NCBI GenBank assembly: GCA_023665145.1
Contig: JAMPEM010000021.1
Span: forward strand, 1 to 33,423
DNA length: 33,423 bases
Origin: Bacteroides sp.
GTDB lineage: Bacteria; Bacteroidota; Bacteroidia; Bacteroidales; Muribaculaceae
Direction of reading: 5' to 3'
Numbering within the stretch: position 1 is the stretch's first letter; each line of letters starts with the position of its first letter. Positions 6,780-15,871 of the stretch are shown here, one piece after another. Made by a program: the position numbers and the translations under genes. Below the pieces are notes generated by a model. It ran no database searches. It was not told the DNA's origin and was given only the letters and a program-made list of their open reading frames with translations.

Positions 6780-7715
6780 TTACATATTAACGGAGAGTCC
6801 GAAATTAATGTTGAAAATATTGAATCGGAAGTTGGCACCGGAGGTGAAGCGGTCGCCGAGTCTGACACCGTCTACAATTTGTCTTTCGTTGTGAATATAA
6901 TAGCCGAATACACCGAACGATATATTGAAGGAGACGTTTTTCATCATCAATACGGAGAGGCCGGGGGAGAAAGTTATTCTGGCGTCCATATTTGTGGAGT
7001 GGGTTAGTTTCGGGATTCCGTCGTAAGGACGTGTAAAGTCGGAATTTCCGGAAGAGAAAGCGAGCTCGACTTCGTTGTAGACAGCGAACCTGGATCTGCG
7101 TCCCAGTCCGATGTATTGGCGTGCCTGCACTGCTGCGGTATACGACTCCGAAGAGTATTTTACGTCATGAAGTTGGAAAGAGAGGTCTTCATCGATATCG
7201 ACGTTGAATGACCCGAGTGTACCCGATGTGGATGTGTATCCAATTCTCATTCCGAGAGAAACATTTGGACGAATAAAATATGCAATGTATGGTTTGATGG
7301 AGAATGAATGACCGGAGAAATTGCAGTCTGTGATTAGGTCGAGCAGTTGCAAATCTTCGGATGAAAATTCTCCGTAAGAGACAGTAAGTCCGAAAGACCA
7401 TTGTCCTTGCGGTATGTAAAGGTAGTTGTATAGTCCACGCTCGAAACGTCCGAGGTTTCTTGATGGTATAATGACGTTGACAGTGTCTCCATTGACAATT
7501 ACTTTTTCGTTCGGGTCAATTTCTTCATTTAATTTTACGACGCGGGAATCGCCATTCAGCAGAGTTTTGACATCATCTGCAAGTGAATCGGGAATCCAGA
7601 AATATTTTCCTGCGGGGATGGAGTCTTTTTTTGAGACGTTGCAATTGTCGGCAGCGGAAATCGGGAAGGCGAAAAGAGTCGCGATAGTTAAGAGTATGAA
7701 TAATAAATTTCTCAT
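6780..7715 (-). CDS. Outer-membrane beta-barrel protein, paralog 2
   Basis: This 311-residue protein has a cleavable signal peptide ending near ISA-A (residue 21), then a short periplasmic stretch of about 80 residues and a barrel of alternating amphipathic strands from YIPQGQWSFG to the final strand NINFGLSVNM. It aligns along its whole length with its upstream neighbour. Shared landmarks are IPxGQW, a D-x-Q-x-L stretch, R-x-Y-x-x-L-G-x-x-x-R-F, SPGL and the ANFRxNxFxIxFG end. Its ATG overlaps the neighbour's stop codon (ATGA), so the two are translationally coupled. No enzymatic family was recognised. Position between PCMD/DUF4493 lipoproteins suggests a role as outer-membrane partner or anchor, which is inference. 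Confidence 0.85.
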   Translation of the reverse strand: MRNLLFILLTIATLFAFPISAADNCNVSKKDSIPAGKYFWIPDSLADDVKTLLNGDSRVVKLNEEIDPNEKVIVNGDTVNVIIPSRNLGRFERGLYNYLYIPQGQWSFGLTVSYGEFSSEDLQLLDLITDCNFSGHSFSIKPYIAYFIRPNVSLGMRIGYTSTSGTLGSFNVDIDEDLSFQLHDVKYSSESYTAAVQARQYIGLGRRSRFAVYNEVELAFSSGNSDFTRPYDGIPKLTHSTNMDARITFSPGLSVLMMKNVSFNISFGVFGYYIHNERQIVDGVRLGDRFTSGANFRFNIFNINFGLSVNM

Positions 7716-8578
7716 AGATAGAAAGCGACTCCAAAGGTTATCGAAAAGAGGTTAATGCGGAAATTGGCCGATTTTGCACTTCTGTTAGAGACGTAAATTC
7801 GGTCAGAAATCTGCTTTGTATGATTGTAGGAGAAACCGAGGACACCGATATTGACTTCCAGCGCTGAGTAATTGTTAAGGAAAACAATTAACCCGGGGGC
7901 CAATCCCAAATCGAGAGAGAAATTTCTTTCGTAGGCACCGGTGAGGTCTCCCCCTTTACCTTTCATAATTTTCGATTGACCGCCACCAAGTTGGAATTGC
8001 AGTTCGGTGAAGAAACCGAAACGTTTGGAATGTCCGAGTGAGAAATAATTACGGAATATGGCCATTCCGTAGTAATTATGAGAGAGTCGATATAGATGGT
8101 CGATGGTATAGTCAGTCTCGGAATCAAGAATCACTGAGCCTTTTTCAAGTTTGGTAAGATTTCGGGAATATGCGAACTTACCACCGGCTGCCATGTCATT
8201 GGCAAAAGCAAAGGCCAGCATCGGTGTAACACGGAATGAGTATGTGTCACCATTGACATTTTCGAGGATGAGGAATTGATAATCGTTCTGAGAGGATTGA
8301 GAGTAAGATATAGACACGCCGGCTATCCATTGACCTTTTGGGATGAAAGTAACACCTTCAAGGTCGGGTTCGTATAATTCGAGGGGTTTGGAAGGTGTGG
8401 CTATGGTGTCTTTTTTTATCAGAGGGATGGAATCATTGGGGAGGGAACACTCTTGAGTCGGAGGTATATGTGAAAATGGAATTGAGTCATTAGAATAAAA
8501 GAGGGAATCCTGTCCCTCAGCAAAAAATGTGCTGAGAGACAGGATAAAAAACAAAATGTTAACTGTGGTCTTATTCAT
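7712..8578 (-). CDS. Outer-membrane beta-barrel protein, paralog 1
   Basis: This 288-residue protein starts at MNKTTVN, giving a clean signal peptide (hydrophobic ILFFILSLSTFFA). An earlier in-frame ATG at 8596 would add six residues and increase overlap, so it is less likely. The chosen ATG overlaps the last 8 nt of the upstream DUF4493-PCMD gene. A Pro/Ser-rich periplasmic segment precedes FIPKGQWIAGVSISY, the first barrel strand. About ten amphipathic strands follow, ending in INLFSITFGVAFYL with an aromatic/hydrophobic terminal residue typical of barrel insertion signals. It is a tandem duplicate of the downstream gene. Function is unknown. Confidence 0.83.
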   Translation of the reverse strand: MNKTTVNILFFILSLSTFFAEGQDSLFYSNDSIPFSHIPPTQECSLPNDSIPLIKKDTIATPSKPLELYEPDLEGVTFIPKGQWIAGVSISYSQSSQNDYQFLILENVNGDTYSFRVTPMLAFAFANDMAAGGKFAYSRNLTKLEKGSVILDSETDYTIDHLYRLSHNYYGMAIFRNYFSLGHSKRFGFFTELQFQLGGGQSKIMKGKGGDLTGAYERNFSLDLGLAPGLIVFLNNYSALEVNIGVLGFSYNHTKQISDRIYVSNRSAKSANFRINLFSITFGVAFYL

Positions 8579-10781
8579 AAACGAGTTCGAAATCATCTAC
8601 ATACATGACAGATGAAGAACTTCCTGAGAAGTAGTCGCCAAATTTGGCAGCGGAACATGTAATTACTAAATAGAGAGGTTTGACAGTCTTGGCTTTAGCC
8701 TTGTATGTCAGGGGAATTTCAACCTTTTCAAGCTGTCCGTCTGCTCCGAAATTACCCTTCCAAGTGATTTCTCCGTATGCTACTATATAATCACCATCAG
8801 GATTAAACAGAACTCTATCGTTAGGGTCAGTCTTTACTTGTACGGGAGATGTGGTCAATGCCACATATATTTGAGCCTGATCTGTTCCTCCTTTGACAAC
8901 TTCTATATTGGACTCTTGTCCCCTTATATCCACCTTGCCAGGTCGGTAATTAGCCCATAGTCTAAGAGCATACGGATGAGATCCATTGTATTCGCGTCCA
9001 AATGTGAGCACACCATTTGTGCCAACTGTCTCCTCGTATTTTCCTGCGAACAGGTTGCCGGCTGCAAGTATACCCATTGCCTTATCAGATGCCAATCGAG
9101 CTGAATACGTTCCGGAATGTAACATATCTGTCGATTTATTTGTAAGGATTTTATTTGCAGTAGCACCTCCCTCATTACCTGAATCCCAAAAGGTCCGTTC
9201 ACCGGTACCGGGGAACCATACAGTTCTTGTACCTAACATTGTCTTAGCGGAATAACTATCCCATTCTTCCATTGAGTAGTTAGGAATTATGAATTTACCC
9301 TCGGTGGTGAAGAAATATGAGTCGGACGATTCAAACCCATCAGCGACGGCTTTATATTCATATCTTGTGCCGGGTTTCAGATTTGAAAGTTTAACAGTGA
9401 AATTCTGTGCTGCGCGAGTACGTTTCGCTTTAGAAGCGGCATTGGCTACTCCCACAAACTGCCAGTTATCGGTACCGGATTCACGGAATTTGATACCGGG
9501 ATTGATAGCGTCGGCAGATGCGATTGTTCCGTTAAGGGTAGCAGTTGTAGCACCTACAGCGAGCAAATCATTATTTTGGTCAATAGGAATTGACACAACC
9601 GGATCATCGATTACGATTGCCCCGGCTGTGTTGGCCAAGCGATATGTGGCAGTTGCTTTCTTTCCGGTTTTGTCTGTGGCTTCAATTTCGAGAAGATATT
9701 GCTCTTCTGATACCGGAAGTGAATTAAGCAAATCTGCTGAGAGAGTAATGACAGTACGTTGCAACGATGAATTGTTGGCATCAGCAGCACTGCGGAAGGA
9801 GAATCCGTATTCAGCGAGTTTGTTGACTACGGTGGTTGTGGCAGTCATAAAGTCGCATGTATTGTCAATCTCCGACGAGTGAATCCAATTGTCAAGACCA
9901 GTAATGCGAAGGGACTTCAGTTCTCCGAATGAACGGACACGAATCATTCGATCTGAAAATCCGCCTTTCGCACCTGACTCTTGCTTGCTTATATCGAATC
10001 CAAGTCCGGCAATTTCCGGTGCAGCAGTAAGAACTACTTCCGACTCTATGAGCATTTCGGAATCATCCACTTCAATCTCAATAAAAGCACCACCTTCTTG
10101 TGCATAATCAGGATTGCAGCGCACATTGAGTGAGTAAAGATGGGCAGGCTGAACATTCTCTATTGTGCCTGATTTGGTGAAATGTTGTCCGTCGGCATTT
10201 TCGCCTTCTACGGTATACGTAAGAGCCGTTTCACCTTCGGGCATGGTGTAGTAACCGCGGGTTTCAGTCTCGGCGTATGTCTCGTCGAAGAGAAGAGAAC
10301 CTTTGGAGTGTCCCACCGTGATGGTATAATTTTTTAATACTTCGGGATTAATTGTCTCATAATTGACTGCTGCCACTATATTGGCAATCTTACATTCAAG
10401 GACTACGTTGGTGACACCGGTAGTAATTTCGAAATTGGTGCTTCCTTCGTAATATTTGTCGGTGAAAGAGGCGGGTGATTTCACTCCGGCGTAAGCTTCG
10501 GCAGTATAAATACCCGATTTGAAAGGTATAGCAGAAGGGACATTATCAAGGCCTTCAAACTTATAGTAAAGGTTATCTCCTTGTGAGAGATAGAGCTTAA
10601 CAGTAGAAGCCAAATCAGTAGCGTCAGTTTCAGCGCGAGTAACCTCAGAATTGAGCTGCATACGGATATGAAGCTCACCTTCACCTTTGCCAAAGGGCTC
10701 TTCGAGTCCGCATGAATTAAGAGCAATGGCGCAAAGCGGAGCACAAAAGGCTATCGCGCAATATTTCTTTGATAATTTCAT
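8571..10781 (-). CDS. DUF4493 and PCMD two-domain lipoprotein
   Basis: This 736-residue protein has a lipobox-like LNSC (Cys24) after a signal peptide. After EEPFGKGEGEL begins a DUF4493 domain (about residues 35-225), with the typical IPFKSGIYTAEAYAG core and a YYEGSTNFEI strand. The middle (about 225-490) has strand-rich repeats, the last resembling a fibronectin type III module (LSNLKPGTRYEYKAVADG). The C-terminal 240 residues are a PCMD domain (NYSMEEWDSY, FWDSGNEGGATAN, final YVDDFELVYE). It joins in one chain the two domain types found separately in its neighbours. It starts 12 nt after the preceding DUF4493 gene and its stop overlaps the barrel gene downstream. Confidence 0.86.
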   Translation of the reverse strand: MKLSKKYCAIAFCAPLCAIALNSCGLEEPFGKGEGELHIRMQLNSEVTRAETDATDLASTVKLYLSQGDNLYYKFEGLDNVPSAIPFKSGIYTAEAYAGVKSPASFTDKYYEGSTNFEITTGVTNVVLECKIANIVAAVNYETINPEVLKNYTITVGHSKGSLLFDETYAETETRGYYTMPEGETALTYTVEGENADGQHFTKSGTIENVQPAHLYSLNVRCNPDYAQEGGAFIEIEVDDSEMLIESEVVLTAAPEIAGLGFDISKQESGAKGGFSDRMIRVRSFGELKSLRITGLDNWIHSSEIDNTCDFMTATTTVVNKLAEYGFSFRSAADANNSSLQRTVITLSADLLNSLPVSEEQYLLEIEATDKTGKKATATYRLANTAGAIVIDDPVVSIPIDQNNDLLAVGATTATLNGTIASADAINPGIKFRESGTDNWQFVGVANAASKAKRTRAAQNFTVKLSNLKPGTRYEYKAVADGFESSDSYFFTTEGKFIIPNYSMEEWDSYSAKTMLGTRTVWFPGTGERTFWDSGNEGGATANKILTNKSTDMLHSGTYSARLASDKAMGILAAGNLFAGKYEETVGTNGVLTFGREYNGSHPYALRLWANYRPGKVDIRGQESNIEVVKGGTDQAQIYVALTTSPVQVKTDPNDRVLFNPDGDYIVAYGEITWKGNFGADGQLEKVEIPLTYKAKAKTVKPLYLVITCSAAKFGDYFSGSSSSVMYVDDFELVYE

Positions 10782-10793
10782 GATTTCGCGATA

Positions 10794-12101
10794 TTATTTA
10801 GTTCTGAGTTTTAGATATGTAGTATTTTCACCTTCGGAGTCACCGAGTTCAAGTATAAATATATAATCTTTACCTGATCCGAGACTGCAAAGCATAAACA
10901 TAAATTGGGAGACGTCTACGTGGTGAGACTTTTCACCTTTCACAGAACTCTTTTCATCCGGCATTAGATTTAGTGAATGTATGGCATCTAACGCTGCTTC
11001 AGTCGGAGGATTTACTAGGTCGAAGGAATCAGAACCAAAGCTTTCCATCAAGAGCGATTTTAAATCTTCATCGTCAATAAGAATTTGGAATTTGGTGAAA
11101 CCGGTGTTGGAAGTGACATCAAGAGCTACAATTGATGATGCGTCTACCTCGTTTACTTTGTCAAGACTGATTGAGCAGCCGGATGCAACTTTCACTTGAG
11201 GACCTTTGACTTTCGGGGTGTCTGGATTGTCCGGTGGGTTAACAGGTTCCGGATCAGTGTTGTTGCGGTCATCTTCTATCGCTTCCCAGTCGGTGTCGAT
11301 GTTGACGTTCATGTCAGTGCGTTCTATTGTGCCGTCTACGGTAAGCCCCCCTTGAGCGTCACCTTTCTCTTCGCTCTCTATAGTGGCGAGCTTGAATGTG
11401 ATTCTGTAGTGATTTCCCGGTTGCACATCGGAAAACGTTACCACTCTGGAATCATCCGCACCGTCTATCTTTCCGCTAAATTCAGCAGCGAGAGTGTGGG
11501 AATCTTCCACATAGGCAAAATAACCGGAACGATCTTGAGTATCTTTGGTAAATTCAAGTATTCCTTTGTCACCAACCTTAACGGTTACTTTTGAATCGTC
11601 TGACATATGGCTTATCAGCGGCGTGTCGAAAAGTATGGTGACACGCACATTCGCAAATTTTGCGGTAACAGTTCCGATATTGTCGGTTATCTCATTCTCC
11701 TTGATTTCAAATTCTTTTTCACCTGCGAAATAAGGAGCTTCGAAACCGGCTATCTGATTCTCTCCGTAGGATGCTCTGACAGACCATTTACCTACGGGCA
11801 GAGTGACTATTTCCGGCATTTCAGAGTATTTATAGGTCAAAGTCGGTTCTTCGGCACCATTCTTGATGAATGCGATATCAAAATCAGCCTTGTCCACATT
11901 GCCGACATATTTCTTCAATTTGGCCGGTGATGATGGGCGAACCACATTTTCGTCGTTCTGATACTCAATCAGAAGGCTCTTGGTGGAAAGCTTACCTACC
12001 GGCCCGTCATATTCTCCGTTGCCGAAAGGATTATCCTGGCTACACGATGCAAGAGCAAAAATCGGCAGCAGTCCGAGCAGTAATTTATATATTGATTTCA
12101 T
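10794..12101 (-). CDS. DUF4493-domain lipoprotein
   Basis: This 435-residue protein has lipobox LASC (Cys20) followed by SQDNPFGNGE. Acidic residues right after the Cys resemble the Bacteroidetes lipoprotein surface-export signal. The DUF4493 domain covers about residues 30-255, including IVTLPVGKWSVRASYG and the YFAGEKEFEI strand, then an acidic/Pro-rich linker (NTDPEPVNPPDNPDTP, near 275-290) and a C-terminal strand-rich domain of about 130 residues without recognised family. It lacks a PCMD domain. Its ATG shares one base with the stop of the upstream gene (TAATG), implying translational coupling. Function is unknown. Confidence 0.84.
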   Translation of the reverse strand: MKSIYKLLLGLLPIFALASCSQDNPFGNGEYDGPVGKLSTKSLLIEYQNDENVVRPSSPAKLKKYVGNVDKADFDIAFIKNGAEEPTLTYKYSEMPEIVTLPVGKWSVRASYGENQIAGFEAPYFAGEKEFEIKENEITDNIGTVTAKFANVRVTILFDTPLISHMSDDSKVTVKVGDKGILEFTKDTQDRSGYFAYVEDSHTLAAEFSGKIDGADDSRVVTFSDVQPGNHYRITFKLATIESEEKGDAQGGLTVDGTIERTDMNVNIDTDWEAIEDDRNNTDPEPVNPPDNPDTPKVKGPQVKVASGCSISLDKVNEVDASSIVALDVTSNTGFTKFQILIDDEDLKSLLMESFGSDSFDLVNPPTEAALDAIHSLNLMPDEKSSVKGEKSHHVDVSQFMFMLCSLGSGKDYIFILELGDSEGENTTYLKLRTK

Positions 12102-14686
12102 TATTTACGAAGTTTTTTAGAATTATTCTTACGGGCATTTTTTGCTGCCGCGGATGATGCGAGGTCATACCCTACAGCTACGTTGTCAATGGTAAGCACA
12201 GATCCTGTTGCCAAGGCATGATAGGAGTTGGCGTCAAGTGTGCGGTTACCCAGACGCTGATTTTCATTAAGAGCACTTCCGGAAGGAATGTTAAGCTCAA
12301 TATTATCTGTTGCTGAGGATCTGAATGACACTTCTACTTTAGCCGCTTTCTTGCCGAATGTAGTATAAGTCAATGGCACTGAGATATGAGTTTCTGAGGC
12401 TGCGGCTTCAAGTTTTAGTACTTGGCTTGAAAGAACTGCGCCATCAGATGCAAGGACTTTGATATAAGCCCGGCCATTCTCATTATTCATCGGTGAATAA
12501 GTATAATCGAAGGAAAAGTTAAGAGGACGTGAAGCAAAATTGATACCGTCTGTACGATGAGCATTGCCATCAAAATTATATGAACCAAGGAATAATTCTC
12601 CGGTAGAACGATTCAACTCTGAAGGAGCATTTGTACAATAATATGTTGTTGAAAATGCACCTCCCGTCTCACTTGGAGTAGTTCCGGCATGATGATAACC
12701 AACGGAACGAATTATTGTTTTGCCATTTTCTGTCCAGGTTGATGGTACAATAAACCACGTGTTTTTGTTGGACGCATTAGCATAGGCTGTCAAAGGATTA
12801 AGTGACACCCAACCTTCCGGTTCTGAACGTAAAATAGAAGATTTGTGTCTATACGAAACAGGCGAAACTTTATATTCTCCGCCTACTTGAAGATTCGAAA
12901 TATTCAGCGAATTTTCAAGAACATTGGAGAAATCTCCGTTGGGGATTGCCACGATTGCTTCTGTAGTGAATGGGGTGGAAGTTGCATATTCCGGATTGGA
13001 TGATTGGTCGAGAGTCGTATTCAGCGTATATGTTTTTGCCGGATCGAGATTTAGAACTCTGACAATCCCTTTTTCGGGGATGCGGGTAAATGTCGGAGAG
13101 ACATTATCACCAATCACAAATACACGCATTTTATTGACTATGGAAGCTGCCAGCGAAGGGTCTTCTGCTACAACTTTCACATCGCAATGCTTGGCAAAAG
13201 CGTCTGTCTGAACAGAATATTTCGGGAGCACGACATTGAAGGTGCTCTCCTCCTTTTGCACGCCTCTGAAGAATGTGCGGACAGTACCTTTACTGCGGTC
13301 GATTTCCGGAATGGAAAGGGTAACAAGGTAATCTTTTGATTCTATATTTCTTGTAGCCGTAGTGACACTTTTAATCGGTGCGTCAACGTAGTTGCCGGAG
13401 TTGTTCATCACCTGGAAGGATATATTCTCCTCAAGGTCCGTACCATTATATGACAAGTCAACCAAAAGTTCATCACCACCATAAATTGCGCTTTTGGGAG
13501 AAACATTAATTTCGACGGGAGCTATTGACACACTGAAAGACATCGGCTCGGAAACGTGTGTCATAACATCCTTAATCTGAAGAGAAACGGTATGATTCCC
13601 GGCCGGAAGATTTTTCACAAAATTGGAAAGATCCACGTATGCAAATCTGTCGGGATTCTTAAAGAGACCTTTGCAATCGATACCCCATTGATTGAGAGTA
13701 GCGATATCAGCTTGGGAAGCTGTCACAAGATTAATCTCGTTAGAACTGTTTGAGAAAGATTTTCCGACTGAGTTTATCGTAAGATTAGCCTCTTTGATTT
13801 TACCGGCAGCATTGACATTGAATTTCACCGGAGAATCAATTAAAGAGCCTTCAAGGATGGTCAAATTGGAGCCGGAGGTGAATCCGGTTGCGGTCAATTT
13901 GGGAGCCGGAGCGGTGAAAAGCTCGTCGGTAAGATCTATTTCCACATCCTCTTCCACTACGGAATCATCAAAACGGACAACGAATTGCCCCTCACCTACT
14001 CCACCGTTGTTGTAATCTAGCGTGACATGATAATGATGACGTTCACGAGCCTCGAATTCTGCAGGCTGGATTGTAGTAGTTTTGCCGGTATTAGGCTGAG
14101 TTAATGTCACAGCAATATTTACCTTACCGGGGGCAAGAAATACCGGAGTCCCGGCATCTGTCTTTGCCACGTCTACATATGAATGTCCCTCTGAATGAAG
14201 TTGTGCTGAATAATCAGGGAAGAATGTCTTGAAAGCATCGCTGAAATCGATACTTACCATAGTATTGGCCAAAGTAGCGGTTACATCCACCTGAGTGGTC
14301 TCTCCTTCAAGCACCATTACAGAAGCCTCACCATAATAAGCAGGCTTGTCAAATCCCTCTTGCGCCACATCTCCATACATGGCTGAAATGGTGTAAGCTC
14401 CTATCGGGAAGCTTTCTGAATTGTTAAACTCTGTGATGTTTTGCCAATTTTTCTCTGAAGAACCGTCCGTCTTCACCAAACGTATGGCAAATTGACTCAC
14501 ATCCGGAGTCTCGAGCGTTTGAGAAGCGCGAGTTTCCGGAACAGCATCCGTCACATTGGAATTAGCTGAAAGACGGAGTTTTAATCCTCCTTCTCCTTGC
14601 TGACCAATCCACGGATTTTCATCCGAACAGCCAACGAGCAACAACGAGGTTGTCGCCATGATGGCAAGTCTTTTCAGGTTAGTCAT
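12101..14686 (-). CDS. Large DUF4493-domain lipoprotein, first gene of the surface operon
   Basis: This 861-residue protein has lipobox LVGC (Cys20) followed by SDENPWIG, an export-signal-like acidic start. DUF4493 occupies roughly residues 30-250 (PIGAYTISAMYGDVAQEG, then YYGEASVMVLEG). Several Ig-like repeats follow to about 600. The last 250 residues start with IPNGDFSN and end in SVLTIDNVAVGYD, a jelly-roll layout reminiscent of PCMD but more diverged. A basic tail (NARKNNSKKLRK) closes the chain. The gene has the only clear promoter of the cluster (14762-14793) and about 70 nt of leader, so it probably leads a transcript reaching dgkA. Function is unknown; surface adhesin or glycan binding is a guess. 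Confidence 0.85.
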   Translation of the reverse strand: MTNLKRLAIMATTSLLLVGCSDENPWIGQQGEGGLKLRLSANSNVTDAVPETRASQTLETPDVSQFAIRLVKTDGSSEKNWQNITEFNNSESFPIGAYTISAMYGDVAQEGFDKPAYYGEASVMVLEGETTQVDVTATLANTMVSIDFSDAFKTFFPDYSAQLHSEGHSYVDVAKTDAGTPVFLAPGKVNIAVTLTQPNTGKTTTIQPAEFEARERHHYHVTLDYNNGGVGEGQFVVRFDDSVVEEDVEIDLTDELFTAPAPKLTATGFTSGSNLTILEGSLIDSPVKFNVNAAGKIKEANLTINSVGKSFSNSSNEINLVTASQADIATLNQWGIDCKGLFKNPDRFAYVDLSNFVKNLPAGNHTVSLQIKDVMTHVSEPMSFSVSIAPVEINVSPKSAIYGGDELLVDLSYNGTDLEENISFQVMNNSGNYVDAPIKSVTTATRNIESKDYLVTLSIPEIDRSKGTVRTFFRGVQKEESTFNVVLPKYSVQTDAFAKHCDVKVVAEDPSLAASIVNKMRVFVIGDNVSPTFTRIPEKGIVRVLNLDPAKTYTLNTTLDQSSNPEYATSTPFTTEAIVAIPNGDFSNVLENSLNISNLQVGGEYKVSPVSYRHKSSILRSEPEGWVSLNPLTAYANASNKNTWFIVPSTWTENGKTIIRSVGYHHAGTTPSETGGAFSTTYYCTNAPSELNRSTGELFLGSYNFDGNAHRTDGINFASRPLNFSFDYTYSPMNNENGRAYIKVLASDGAVLSSQVLKLEAAASETHISVPLTYTTFGKKAAKVEVSFRSSATDNIELNIPSGSALNENQRLGNRTLDANSYHALATGSVLTIDNVAVGYDLASSAAAKNARKNNSKKLRK

Positions 14687-14761
14687 ATTATTTAGCGTTC
14701 TGTTGTTATTAAATCTATTTCAGTATTTTCGCACAATCATTCACGTATCGCGAAATTGATG

Positions 14762-14793
14762 CAAATTTACAAAATCTTATATAAATTAGCAAA
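14762..14793 (-). promoter_or_regulatory. Promoter of the DUF4493/PCMD/beta-barrel operon
   Basis: On the minus strand TTTG (14790-14793), a 20-nt spacer and TAAATTTG (14762-14769) match the consensus exactly. The leader contains TTTCGC/GCGAAA arms (within about 14734-14756) that could form a small hairpin. Confidence 0.8.
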
Positions 14794-14957
14794 TTTTCAA
14801 CACTTTCTGGCCACTTTTTTATCGTAAATGTTCCTTTTGGAATATTTTTAGAAATCCCCATACCTTTTATCTTAAAGATTCTAAGAATTGAGATAAACTT
14901 TTTACATTTAAAATTGTCATATAATAGACATTATAACACTTTTAAATTTGTGATAAA

Positions 14958-15770
14958 ATGAATAAAAGTAACATCCATATAGCCGGCATATTCATTGCCA
15001 TCATCGCATGCACTTCATGTGCCACTGCTTCCAAATCAGACATCGATTTGAAAAGCGGCACTTCCACCCTGTCCAATCTTATAGAAGGGGTTTTCTCTAC
15101 ATCGAAGCTTGAGGTGGAAGACCTTGCCGGACAATGGACTTCTGACGGCTCGGCCGTACAATTCAAGTCTGAAAACTTCCTCAAAAAGGCCGGTGGTGTG
15201 GCTGCTGCAGCCGCTGTAGAGACAAAACTTAATCCTTACTATGAAAAATTAGGACTTAACGGTGCTGTTTTCACTATTCAGACAGACGGCAGCTTCACCA
15301 TGGAGCTAAAACGTATGTCTCTAAAAGGTAATATCACCAAACTTGAAAACGGAAATTTCAATTTCAGCTTCAAAGTGCTTGGCATGAACATCGGAAATAT
15401 CGAAACATACGTATCTAAAAGCACCAACGGAATGGATATAATGTTTGACGCTGACAAACTTATCAAGATTGTTGATATGATATCCTCTGTTAGCGGAAGC
15501 AAAACTGCAAAAACCATAACAAACATTCTTAAAGGTTACGATGGAATATGTGTAGGATTTCGGGTTACTAAAACCGGAACTGTAGAAGGTGAAAAACAGA
15601 ACAACGGACTCAGTAATGCCCTGCAAGGACTCTTCGGCAACGGCTCTGAAAACAAAACCGACACCGAAACGAAATCCGGAGAGACTACCAATAAAAAAGA
15701 TAACACCGACACCAATAATACCAAGACGGGAAAAACGCCCTCACTCCTCGACCTCCTGAAAAAACGATAA
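14958..15770 (+). CDS. DUF4923 family lipoprotein
   Basis: This 270-residue protein has a signal peptide with a lipobox IIAC (Cys18). The body from about 50 to 215 matches the DUF4923 pattern of Bacteroidetes: LAGQWTSDGSAVQFKSENFLKKAGG with a KLNPYYEKLGLNGAVF segment, then paired beta strands with the FSFKVLGMNIG stretch, a lipocalin-like layout. The C-terminal 50 residues are low-complexity Asn/Thr/Lys/Glu, probably a flexible tail, ending LLDLLKKR. It diverges from the surface operon across a 271-nt intergenic region. The TAAATTTG at 14943-14950 resembles a -7 element but lies too close to the ATG and lacks a -33. A strong terminator follows. Confidence 0.85.
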   Translation: MNKSNIHIAGIFIAIIACTSCATASKSDIDLKSGTSTLSNLIEGVFSTSKLEVEDLAGQWTSDGSAVQFKSENFLKKAGGVAAAAAVETKLNPYYEKLGLNGAVFTIQTDGSFTMELKRMSLKGNITKLENGNFNFSFKVLGMNIGNIETYVSKSTNGMDIMFDADKLIKIVDMISSVSGSKTAKTITNILKGYDGICVGFRVTKTGTVEGEKQNNGLSNALQGLFGNGSENKTDTETKSGETTNKKDNTDTNNTKTGKTPSLLDLLKKR

Positions 15771-15795
15771 TCCCAATCACCTGAAATGAAATATC

Positions 15796-15836
15796 GGAGG
15801 GGAAGCTTTTCAAAGCCTCCCCTCCTCATTTTTATT
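15796..15836 (+). terminator. Intrinsic terminator of the DUF4923 gene
   Basis: GGAGGGGA (15796-15803) pairs with TCCCCTCC (15818-15825), extended inward by GCTTT/AAAGC, and is followed by a T-rich run (TCATTTTTATT). Confidence 0.88.
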
Positions 15837-15871
15837 AGAATCAGGTATTTCATACAGGATGAGCCAAATTA

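Noticed and set aside
12101-14686. Possibility that the large DUF4493 protein ends in a true PCMD domain
   Set aside because: The opening and closing strands resemble PCMD, but the FWDTGN-type core of the other two is not visible, so it is described only as PCMD-like.
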